From: Novacetimonas pomaceti
GTDB lineage: Bacteria; Pseudomonadota; Alphaproteobacteria; Acetobacterales; Acetobacteraceae
Direction of reading: 5' to 3'
NCBI RefSeq assembly: GCF_003207955.1
Contig: NZ_NOXG01000006.1
Location: forward strand, 1 to 64,000
DNA: 64,000 bases
Position numbers and translations under genes: made by a program. A model generated the notes under the pieces. That model did not search any database. It was not told the DNA's origin and worked only from the letters and a program-made list of their open reading frames with translations. Position 1 is the stretch's first letter. Each line of letters starts with the position of its first letter. Below, one piece after another: positions 27,788 to 35,251 of this stretch.

Positions 27788-28873
27788 TTTCTTTTTCTGG
27801 ATCCATGCCACGGAAATTCCGTCACGTACCGGCAGAACGGCCGGGGAAGCGGAATTGTCCTTTATCTGAGGAAGCACGAAAAGCCCCCCGATCTTCCGCC
27901 GGGCTGTATCGGGAGGGATGGCGTCACCGGATCCCGAACATCGCAGTCATGGGGGATTTCCGGCACCGGCCCGACGGTTTCATGCTTTCACGACACCACG
28001 TCCCCGCCAGCAGGGTCGCGTCATGCCGCGGATGGTATGGGGATGACATAAGTTGGTGCTCCCTCTTCGTTGCACCCGGATTTCCGGTGCGGAAGCATTC
28101 CATGTCGAGATGGAGGCAGGCCGGATTATCGTTTCACGCATGTATTGTCGTCAATTATCAAAAGGTGGTCCACCCATAACCTTTGTTTAAGGGGCAGGAA
28201 CAATAATGCATGGAATGAAAACGCGCCTTTGACCCCAGAGTGTCCGTCATGTGTCCGTGTCCGCCAAGACACGCAGGCGCGTATTGGAAAAACCTTCCCT
28301 GATCCCGAAGGGGCCGTTTCAGAAGGTATCCATGCCAGCGTCCCGCGCATCATGGAGGAGGTTCGGCAAGGCCTGCTGCAGGAAGCGTCCATGAATGCCG
28401 GATTTTTGAAAGAAGGCAGCATCCGGAAAACTCTGTTATTTTTCATCAGCGAGCTGTTTTCATATACTACCCGGGAAAAGATGGGATGATTCCGGTTTGT
28501 CGAAGATGACGCATGGAAAGAATGAAAATCGTCCTGCTCCGGCCGCGATGTCCGGGCCATGGGACAGGGATCACGTCAGGCGAAGTGGGCAAAGGGGGGT
28601 GTGGCACGCGGGCTTTGCATGTTTGGGCATCCGCCTTTATTCCGGCAATGTGACCACCCTGTCCGACCATTGCCATCCTGGCCCTGATGCCCGCATGCAC
28701 GTCACATGGACGTCAGGCGCCCCCATTACGGAAAGCCCATGGCGCCATGCGGGCGATGACATCAACCGGAATGAGGCCGCCGTGCCCTTTGCTGTCATGA
28801 AGGATACCCGCCAGCTTCCCGTCCGTCCGGGGCATGACGCGCCCTGCCGCGCGCCCGGGCCGCGCATGCGGGG
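27788..28873. other. Long intergenic region without a recognisable gene, containing operator C
   Basis: About 1.1 kb between the divergent CocE and oligopeptide transporter genes. Several open frames exist on both strands but none has a domain, a good start site or a coherent composition. A dyad is at 28173-28193. An AT-richer patch at 28430-28480 is the most promoter-like part. A decayed gene, for example a lost substrate-binding protein, cannot be excluded but no residue of it was recognised. Confidence 0.5.
28173..28193. promoter_or_regulatory. Putative operator C of the peptide regulon
   Basis: CCCATAACC and GTTTAAGGG flank TTT; the left arm is identical to operator A. It lies 386 bases upstream of the CocE start and 680 bases upstream of the transporter operon, so which unit it serves is unclear. 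Confidence 0.42.
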
Positions 28874-29884
28874 ATGGTGATGGCGGGCATGGCGTCCTCT
28901 CCGCCGCCGGGACCGTGGCGGCAGGCGATCCGCGCGCTCGGGCGCAACCGTTCGGCCATGATCGCGCTGGCGACGCTGCTGCTCGTGACGCTCGCCTGCC
29001 TGCTGGCGCCGCTATATGCCCGCGATGTCGCGCGGACCGATCCATTCGTCTCCAACGTGGCGGGCAGCGTCATGCTTGACGGACGCGAGGTGGACATCAT
29101 GCAGCCCAATGACAATCCCCTTCACCTCGGGCTCAGCCCCATCGGCCCCACATGGCGGGCTTCCTACCTGCTGGGGGCCGACAGCCAGGGGCGCGACCTG
29201 GCCTCACGGCTGCTGTACGGGGGGCGCAATTCGCTGCTGATCTCGTCCTGTGCCGCGGTGCTGTGCCTTGTGCTGGCCGCGACGACGGGGATCATCGCCG
29301 GTTTTTCGGGGGGCATCGTGGATGCCGTGCTGTCGCGCATGATGGATATCATGTGGGCGGTCCCGGTCTATCTGTTCGCCATTTCCCTTTCCATCGTCAC
29401 CGTGAGCCACGGGTTGGTGCTGGGGCCCTTTGTCGTGCGGGCGGACAGCCTGTTCATCCCTGTCTTCATCATCGCGCTGGTTTACATGCCTTATGCCGCG
29501 CGACCCATCCGGGGGCGGGTCATGGCGTTGCGGGGGGCGGAATTCGTCACGGCCGCGCGCTGCCTGGGGGTGCCGCGCTGGCGCATTGTCCTGCGCGACA
29601 TCCTGCCCAATGTCACCACCACGCTGGTGATGCTGGGACCGCTGCTGATGGCGCTGTCGCTGCTGGCCGAAAGCGCGCTGTCCTTCCTTTCGCTGGGGGT
29701 GCAGGCGCCGGCGGCATCGTGGGGGACCATCATTCAGGACGGGGAGGGGCTGATCTATACCCGTCCCATGGTGGCGGTGGCGCCGGGGCTTGCCATCGTG
29801 GTGGTCGTGCTGGCGCTCAATATCCTTGGCGACGGGCTGCGTGACGCGCTGGACGTGCGCGACGCCGGGCGGCGTTCGTCATGA
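28874..29884 (+). CDS. Oligopeptide ABC transporter permease, DppC/OppC type
   Basis: 336 residues with an N-terminal OppC_N segment and five to six membrane spans. The EAA loop that contacts the ATPase is visible (EFVTAARCLGVPRWRIVLRDILPN). The product is an inner-membrane permease half that pairs with the following DppB-type protein. It unusually precedes the DppB-type gene. ATG at 28874, 28880 and 28889 are all possible. No binding-protein gene is present upstream. Confidence 0.88.
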   Translation: MVMAGMASSPPPGPWRQAIRALGRNRSAMIALATLLLVTLACLLAPLYARDVARTDPFVSNVAGSVMLDGREVDIMQPNDNPLHLGLSPIGPTWRASYLLGADSQGRDLASRLLYGGRNSLLISSCAAVLCLVLAATTGIIAGFSGGIVDAVLSRMMDIMWAVPVYLFAISLSIVTVSHGLVLGPFVVRADSLFIPVFIIALVYMPYAARPIRGRVMALRGAEFVTAARCLGVPRWRIVLRDILPNVTTTLVMLGPLLMALSLLAESALSFLSLGVQAPAASWGTIIQDGEGLIYTRPMVAVAPGLAIVVVVLALNILGDGLRDALDVRDAGRRSS

Positions 29885-29897
29885 TGGGGACGCGGTC

Positions 29898-30872
29898 ATG
29901 ATGGGCGCCCTGCTGCGCCGGCTGGGGCAGACGGTGTTCGTGCTGTTCGGGATTTCGGCGCTGGTGTTCATGGTGTTCTTCGCGACGCCGGGCGCCGATC
30001 CCACCGCCCGGATCGCGGGACGCAACGCCTCGGCCCAGGTCATGGAAAAAGTACGCAGGGAATACGGCTTCGACCGGTCCCTGCCGGTGCAGTACGCAAC
30101 GATGATGAAAAAGCTGTTCATCACGCGCGACCTTGCCTCCTATGTGGACCGGGGCGAACTGGTGGTCCCTGAAATCGCGCGCGCGGCCCCGGTGACGGCG
30201 TCGCTGGTCTGTGGGGCGGCGGTGATCTGGGTCGTGGCATCCATCATCATGGGCACGCTGGCCGCGGCGATGAAGGATACATGGGTGGATCGCGGTCTCA
30301 TGATGCTGGGACTGGTGGGGATTTCCATGCCGGTCTTCTGGCTGGGGCAGGTGACCAACCTTGTCACGCAAAGCCGGTATCACGATACATGGCTGTTTTC
30401 ATGGGTGCCGGGACTGGGATACGTGCCGTTCGGGGAAAGCCCGCTGGGATGGTTCCGCGCGCTGGTCATCCCGTGGATCGTGCTGGCGGTCATGTTCATC
30501 GGCATCTACAGCCGCGTCCTGCGCGCCGATCTGGTGGCGCTGTCGGGCGAGGATTTCATGCGCACCGCCCGCGCCAAGGGGCTGTCGCCCGTGCGTATCC
30601 TGCTGTGGCATGGGGTGCGGATGTCCATGATTACCTTCGTCTCCCTCTTCGGGCTGGACTTCGCGCAGCTGGTGGGCGGCGGCGCATTGCTGACGGAGGT
30701 CGTGTTCGGCCTGCCAGGCGTGGGGCACCTGACCTATCAGGCGCTCAACAACCTCGACCTGCCGGTCATCATGGCGTGCGTCATGTATTCGGCAGTGTTC
30801 GTGGTGATCGCCAACGCGGTGGTCGATGTCATCCATGTCTTTCTGGACCCACGGATGCGCGATGCCCGGTAG
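29898..30872 (+). CDS. Oligopeptide ABC transporter permease, DppB/OppB type
   Basis: About 324 residues. Start 29898 (GGGGACGCGGTC upstream) yields MMGALLRRLGQTVFVLFGISALVF, a typical DppB first span; ATG 29901 is equivalent. The EAA loop is EDFMRTARAKGLSPVRILLWHG. Thirteen bases separate it from the DppC-type gene, and its end overlaps the start of the first ATPase gene by 11 bases, so the four genes are one operon. Confidence 0.88.
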   Translation: MMGALLRRLGQTVFVLFGISALVFMVFFATPGADPTARIAGRNASAQVMEKVRREYGFDRSLPVQYATMMKKLFITRDLASYVDRGELVVPEIARAAPVTASLVCGAAVIWVVASIIMGTLAAAMKDTWVDRGLMMLGLVGISMPVFWLGQVTNLVTQSRYHDTWLFSWVPGLGYVPFGESPLGWFRALVIPWIVLAVMFIGIYSRVLRADLVALSGEDFMRTARAKGLSPVRILLWHGVRMSMITFVSLFGLDFAQLVGGGALLTEVVFGLPGVGHLTYQALNNLDLPVIMACVMYSAVFVVIANAVVDVIHVFLDPRMRDAR

Positions 30873-31938
30873 CAGGATGTCCCCTGATGCGATGTCCGGC
30901 AATGGCTCCGCCCGCGCGCCTCTGCTGGAGGTGCGTGACCTGTGTGTCAGCTTCCCTTCGGCGGGACGGATGATCCCGATTGTCGAACATGTCTCCTTCA
31001 CCCTGGAGGAGCGTGAGATCCTTGGACTGGTGGGGGAATCGGGGTCGGGCAAGTCCGTGACGGCCATGGCGCTGATGGGCCTGATCGACAGTCCGGGCGT
31101 GCGGATTGCCGGATCCGCCCTGTTTCGCGGGCAGGAACTTGTGGGCCTTGCGCCCAGGGAGCTGCGCCGCCTGCGCGGGGGGCAGATCGCCATGATTTTC
31201 CAGGATCCGATGACGGCCTTTACCCCGGTCTATACCATCGGATGGCAGATTGATGAGCAGATCCGCGCGCATGAGCGGATTTCACGCAGGCAGGCCCGTG
31301 CCCGCACGGTGCGCCTGCTGGGGGAAATGGGGGTGCCCGACCCGGTCCGCACGGCCGGATGTTACCCGCACCAGCTTTCGGGCGGGCTGCGCCAGCGCGC
31401 GATGATCGCCATGGCGCTGTCGTGCAATCCCGTCCTGCTGATCGCGGATGAGCCGACCACGGCGCTTGACGTCACGGTGCAGGCGCAGATCCTTGAACTT
31501 GTCCGCGCCCTGCGCGGCAGGCACGGTTCCTCGGTCCTGCTGATCACGCATGACATGGGGGTGGTGGCGGAAACCTGTGACAGCACGCTGGTGCTGTATT
31601 CGGGGCGCGTCGCCGAAACCGGGCCGACAGGGGCGCTGTTCGCGCGGCCGGGGCACCCCTATACGGCGGCGCTGCTTGATTCCATACCGCCGCTGGACGG
31701 GCCGCGCCCCGAACGGCTGCCGACCATCGCCGGCGTGCCGCCTGCCCCCTTTGAACGGCCGGTCGGGTGCGCCTTTGGCCCGCGTTGCCGATACGTGCAT
31801 GAACGCTGCCGCCCCGCGCCGCCGCCACTGGTGCCGGTCGGGCCGGGCCAGGCCGCCGCATGCGTCCTGCCGACGGAGGGCCGGCCCCTGCCGCCGCGAT
31901 GCCCGTCGCCTTCCACCCCGCAGCAGGGGCCGGCATGA
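30862..31938 (+). CDS. Oligopeptide ABC transporter ATPase, DppD/OppD type
   Basis: About 358 residues. Walker A GESGSGKS, signature LSGGLRQR, Walker B LLIADEPTTALD and H-loop ITHDMG. The C-terminus carries the oligopeptide/dipeptide extension with the Cys pattern CAFGPRCRYVHERC seen in DppD proteins, where four Cys bind an iron-sulphur cluster in some members. Start 30862 overlaps the DppB-type stop; its own stop overlaps the next start as ATGA. Confidence 0.9.
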   Translation: MPGSRMSPDAMSGNGSARAPLLEVRDLCVSFPSAGRMIPIVEHVSFTLEEREILGLVGESGSGKSVTAMALMGLIDSPGVRIAGSALFRGQELVGLAPRELRRLRGGQIAMIFQDPMTAFTPVYTIGWQIDEQIRAHERISRRQARARTVRLLGEMGVPDPVRTAGCYPHQLSGGLRQRAMIAMALSCNPVLLIADEPTTALDVTVQAQILELVRALRGRHGSSVLLITHDMGVVAETCDSTLVLYSGRVAETGPTGALFARPGHPYTAALLDSIPPLDGPRPERLPTIAGVPPAPFERPVGCAFGPRCRYVHERCRPAPPPLVPVGPGQAAACVLPTEGRPLPPRCPSPSTPQQGPA

Positions 31939-32942
31939 ACGCGGATCCATCCCGCATGACGCAGGGGACGGCCGCTCCGCTGATGGAGGTGCGGGACCTG
32001 CGCAAGGCCTATCGCCTGTCCCGTGGCCAGATGCTCAGGGCGGTGGATGGCGTCTCCCTTTCCGTCATGCCGGGGGAAGTGCTCGGGCTGGTGGGGGAAT
32101 CGGGATGTGGCAAATCCACCCTCGGGCGCTGCCTGCTGCGCCTGATGGATGTCTCGTCAGGCCGGATCCTGTTCGAGGGGCGTGATATCACCTCGCTGAA
32201 CGAACGTGCCATGCGTCCGTTGCGCCAGCGCATGCAGATGGTGTTTCAGGATTCCTATGCGTCGCTCAATCCCCGGCGTCGCATTGGCGACCTGCTGGCG
32301 GAGCCGCTGCGCGTGCATCCCGATGCCGATGGGCGCAGGCGATCGGCCGCGACCATTACCGCGCGGCTGCATGAACTGATGGAACTGGTCAGCCTGCCAC
32401 GCACGGCGCTGGAGCGTTACGCCCATGAATTTTCCGGGGGACAGCGCCAGCGTATCAATATCGCCCGTGCGCTGGCCCTGTCGCCGCGGCTGGTGGTGGC
32501 GGATGAACCCGTTTCGGCGCTGGACGTGTCGGTGCAGGCGCAGATTGTCAACCTGTTCGTCGATCTTCAGGCGCGACTGGGGCTGACCTATGTCTTCGTG
32601 GCGCATGACCTTGCGGTGGTGCGCCAGATTTCCACGCGCGTGGCGGTGATGTATCTGGGGGCGGTTGTCGAACTGGGGGAAACGGACAGTGTGCTGCACC
32701 ATCCGGCCCACCCCTATACCGCCGCGCTGACCGCTGCCGTGCCGCGGCCCATTGTGGGGGGCATGCGCGCGATCCCCCTGCGGGGGGATATCCCCAGCCC
32801 GGTCGCGCGTCCGTCAGGCTGCCGGTTCCATACGCGCTGCCCTTATGCACAGGATCGCTGCCGTGTGGACGAACCCGTGCTGCGTCCGGTGCGGCAGGGG
32901 CATGAGGTGGCCTGTCATTTCCCGCTGGATGGCCCGGCGTAG
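31935..32942 (+). CDS. Oligopeptide ABC transporter ATPase, DppF/OppF type
   Basis: About 335 residues. Walker A GESGCGKST, signature FSGGQRQR, Walker B LVVADEPVSALD, H-loop VAHDLA, and a C-terminal CRFHTRCPYAQDRC motif. Start 31935 has AGGGG upstream and an ATGA overlap. Last gene of the transporter operon, with the dispersed repeat immediately after it. Without a binding protein in the operon the substrate cannot be named beyond di- or oligopeptide-like. Confidence 0.9.
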   Translation: MNADPSRMTQGTAAPLMEVRDLRKAYRLSRGQMLRAVDGVSLSVMPGEVLGLVGESGCGKSTLGRCLLRLMDVSSGRILFEGRDITSLNERAMRPLRQRMQMVFQDSYASLNPRRRIGDLLAEPLRVHPDADGRRRSAATITARLHELMELVSLPRTALERYAHEFSGGQRQRINIARALALSPRLVVADEPVSALDVSVQAQIVNLFVDLQARLGLTYVFVAHDLAVVRQISTRVAVMYLGAVVELGETDSVLHHPAHPYTAALTAAVPRPIVGGMRAIPLRGDIPSPVARPSGCRFHTRCPYAQDRCRVDEPVLRPVRQGHEVACHFPLDGPA

Positions 32943-32967
32943 CTGTTGCCCGTTGGTAAAAGACGGT

Positions 32968-33040
32968 AAAAGTTTTTGGGTGCCGCCTTTTTTCAAAAAG
33001 GCGGCGTCTTGCGAAGCTTTCCGCAAAAAGCTTCACCAGA
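32968..33040 (+). repeat. Nested-palindrome dispersed repeat, copy 3
   Basis: Outer arm AAAAGTTTTTGGGTG, GCCGCC/GGCGGC hairpin, GAAGCTTT/AAAGCTTC hairpin and a damaged right arm (CACCAGAG). It fills the convergent gap between the transporter operon and the iron-uptake genes, where it could terminate both. Confidence 0.82.
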
Positions 33041-33047
33041 GCCATCG

Positions 33048-33308
33048 TCAGTGATGCGCAAGCCGTTCCACCACGATGGCGACAGCCATTCCCGCGATGG
33101 AAAACGTCGCGCACCAGACAAGCACGCCCGCCACCGGACCGGCGGTCAGCGCCACGCCCAGCGCAAGCATGGGGGCGATCACGCGCACGATCCGCATCGC
33201 GATCTGGATGGGGCGAGATACCGGCGGCAGGTGATACCGCGCGGGTTGAAGCCACGCATGGCAGGACAGGGCAATAGTCCATGACAGCAGGGATATGAGG
33301 ATCGTCAT
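33048..33308 (-). CDS. Small membrane protein, DUF3325-like
   Basis: 86 residues with three hydrophobic spans (MTILISLLSWTIALSCHAW, IRVIAPMLALGVALTAG, GVLVWCATFSIAGMAVAIVV). In iron-uptake clusters of many proteobacteria a DUF3649 protein, a PepSY protein and a DUF3325 protein occur in a row next to a TonB siderophore receptor; size, spans and position fit DUF3325. It overlaps the PepSY gene by 4 bases. Exact role in the family is not known. Confidence 0.65.
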   Translation of the reverse strand: MTILISLLSWTIALSCHAWLQPARYHLPPVSRPIQIAMRIVRVIAPMLALGVALTAGPVAGVLVWCATFSIAGMAVAIVVERLAHH

Positions 33309-34771
33309 GCGGCCCTGTCCTTCATGTGACGCGCCACGCAGGCCGCGACCACGCCAAACAGCGCCCCCATGCCATCAATACCCGCGTGGATGCCGGACCA
33401 CTGCCGCCACGCGGTCGCGTCGCCCACGGCATCGAGCAGCGGCAGGCCACATCCCAGCGCCGCTGTCGCCACAAGCTGTTCACGCCATCCCGACAGGGGT
33501 GACGTGGTGCATGACCGGATAATTCCATGCAGCCCGCAGACGGCCCAGATGAAAAAGAACACGTCTATTTCAAGCATTTCCCGACCGGTCAGGGTCGCGG
33601 GCAGCAGGCGGTTGCCCCACAGGAAGGACAGGATGCCGACCGGCAGGCCCGTTATCGTGGCGATGCACAGCCCTTCGGCAATGCGGAAAGCCGCGCGATG
33701 GCCTGATTTGCGGCGGCGTTTCATCAGGAACAGCACCATGCCGCTTGCAATCGCCGCTGTCGAACACAGGCCGGATAAGAAATACAGCCAGCGTAGGGAA
33801 AGCGGGAGGAAACGCGCGTAATGCAGGCCGTGCATCAGTTGCAGGGTTGTCGCGACAGGTCCGCGCGTAATCGTCGTACCCAGCACCCGCCCGTCAGGCA
33901 GGCCGAAATCCACATGGTCGCGCGTCATGAACGGGCTTGAGGCATCGCTGGCGAAGATGCCAAGGCGATCGGGCGAAAACAGGATGAAGCCACAGTCCCG
34001 TCCGCCAAGGCGCAGGCGCGCGGTTTCCAGCAGGGGCCGCAAGGGCGGCACGGGCGACAGGGCCGGCGGGGAGGCGGGCAGACGCGCCGGGGCGGCGTCA
34101 TGCCGGAAAATCGTTGCCAGCGGCGTGGCCGGAAGGATCCTGTCGGCATGAACAAGGACGCCGGTATAGCCCATCATGACGGTAAAGGGCAGGAACAGGA
34201 CACCGGCCAGCAGATGCGCGTCCAGCCATGACCGGATGCGCGAGACCGACAGGCGCAGCATGACCAGATCCGGCAGCAGCGCGCGCAGGTGGATCACGAT
34301 GCCCGCCCCCACCGCAACCAGCAGTCCCGTGCCAAGGACATTGACCAGGCCGACGCCAATCACGCCTCCACCGCGCAGGGAATAATGGAAGTCGTAGAAG
34401 AACTTGCCCCCTGCCGTGGCGCGCGCGGGGATTGTCGCCCCCGTTCGCGGGTCAAGGATGTCGCCGACAAATTCATGGCCGTCGTAATGCAGGATTTCCA
34501 GCACGGACGAACGCGCGGAGGGCAGGACCAGAAAGGCTGGCATGCCACGCGCCTGCTGGTCACGCACCATCCGGCTGGCCCTGTCCAGGGCGATGTCGGT
34601 GGGCTGCGCGTTGGCAAGGGCCGGGATTTCAGGCTGCATCCACCGGGTGATTTCCGTATCGAAAACGGCAAGCGTACCGGTGGCGAAGATGCAGACGAGG
34701 GCCAGCCCGCACACGAATCCCACCCAGGCATGCAGCCATCCCATGCGTGTGCGCAGGGTTTCGCGCGTCAT
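33305..34771 (-). CDS. PepSY-domain membrane protein (iron-siderophore reductase-like)
   Basis: About 488 residues; start 34771 makes an ATGA overlap with the upstream gene. N-terminal span (GWLHAWVGFVCGLALVCIFATGTLAVFDTE) is the typical PepSY_TM opening, followed by a periplasmic domain and at least four later spans (MLGYTGVLVH-like, WLYFLSGLCSTAAIASGMVLF). Family members (FsrB/PiuB-type) are proposed inner-membrane ferric-siderophore reductases. Middle gene of a three-gene unit divergent from a TonB receptor. Confidence 0.83.
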   Translation of the reverse strand: MTRETLRTRMGWLHAWVGFVCGLALVCIFATGTLAVFDTEITRWMQPEIPALANAQPTDIALDRASRMVRDQQARGMPAFLVLPSARSSVLEILHYDGHEFVGDILDPRTGATIPARATAGGKFFYDFHYSLRGGGVIGVGLVNVLGTGLLVAVGAGIVIHLRALLPDLVMLRLSVSRIRSWLDAHLLAGVLFLPFTVMMGYTGVLVHADRILPATPLATIFRHDAAPARLPASPPALSPVPPLRPLLETARLRLGGRDCGFILFSPDRLGIFASDASSPFMTRDHVDFGLPDGRVLGTTITRGPVATTLQLMHGLHYARFLPLSLRWLYFLSGLCSTAAIASGMVLFLMKRRRKSGHRAAFRIAEGLCIATITGLPVGILSFLWGNRLLPATLTGREMLEIDVFFFIWAVCGLHGIIRSCTTSPLSGWREQLVATAALGCGLPLLDAVGDATAWRQWSGIHAGIDGMGALFGVVAACVARHMKDRAA

Positions 34772-35115
34772 GGCAGGGCCGTTCCGGCAAGGGCGGCGAC
34801 CGCGCCCAGTATCCCGACGGCGATGATCCCGCGATAACGCACCCACATCCCGAAACAGGTCAGGATCAGCAGGGGCAGGCAGCCAATGGCGATCATGTAA
34901 CCCAGCTGCGTCGCATCCGGGGGAAGCGTCCCGTTCCCATGGCGCGCAACCATCCGGCCGATATCCATCACCAGCAGGTGCGCGACCAGATAGGAAAGCA
35001 GGCAACTGATCGACAGGGCGCGGACCCTGCCAATGGCAGGGGTGGGGGGGCGTTTCGCCCTGTCGCGCGTCAGTTGCGGTCTTCTGTTACATATTGAGAA
35101 ATAAATGCGACGCAT
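34768..35115 (-). CDS. Small membrane protein, DUF3649-like iron-uptake accessory
   Basis: About 115 residues with three predicted spans (ALSISCLLSYLVAHLLVMDIG, LGYMIAIGCLPLLILTCFGMW, GIIAVGILGAVAALAG). DUF3649 proteins occupy this position before PepSY genes in siderophore clusters. Start at 35115, or 35121 in frame. The gene starts inside a palindrome (35103-35117), so repression there would block translation or transcription initiation. Confidence 0.65.
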   Translation of the reverse strand: MRRIYFSICNRRPQLTRDRAKRPPTPAIGRVRALSISCLLSYLVAHLLVMDIGRMVARHGNGTLPPDATQLGYMIAIGCLPLLILTCFGMWVRYRGIIAVGILGAVAALAGTALP

Positions 35116-35200
35116 TTGCATGTGCTCTTCATGCCACAGAATGTCGCCGGATGCGAAAAAAATACGGCGATGCCGGGCCGGATGTTGCGATTTAATCGCA
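35103..35200. promoter_or_regulatory. Two palindromes in the divergent iron-uptake promoter (putative Fur-type sites)
   Basis: 35103-35117 is AAATGCG-A-CGCATTT, a perfect 7-bp dyad. 35186-35200 is TGCGATTTAATCGCA, a near-perfect dyad. They lie between the divergent DUF3649 and TonB receptor genes. TGCGA/TCGCA half-sites resemble alphaproteobacterial Fur-type operators; the assignment to Fur rather than another iron regulator is inference. Confidence 0.5.
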
Positions 35201-35251
35201 TTTGCGTATATCACCCACTCCCCAACCGCTTTTATCCGAAGGCTTTTCGTA

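Noticed and set aside
28126..28560. Frames of 139-144 codons in the 28-28.6 kb gap as hypothetical genes
   Set aside because: They overlap on opposite strands, lack ribosome sites or domains, and cover the dyad and promoter-like stretch.
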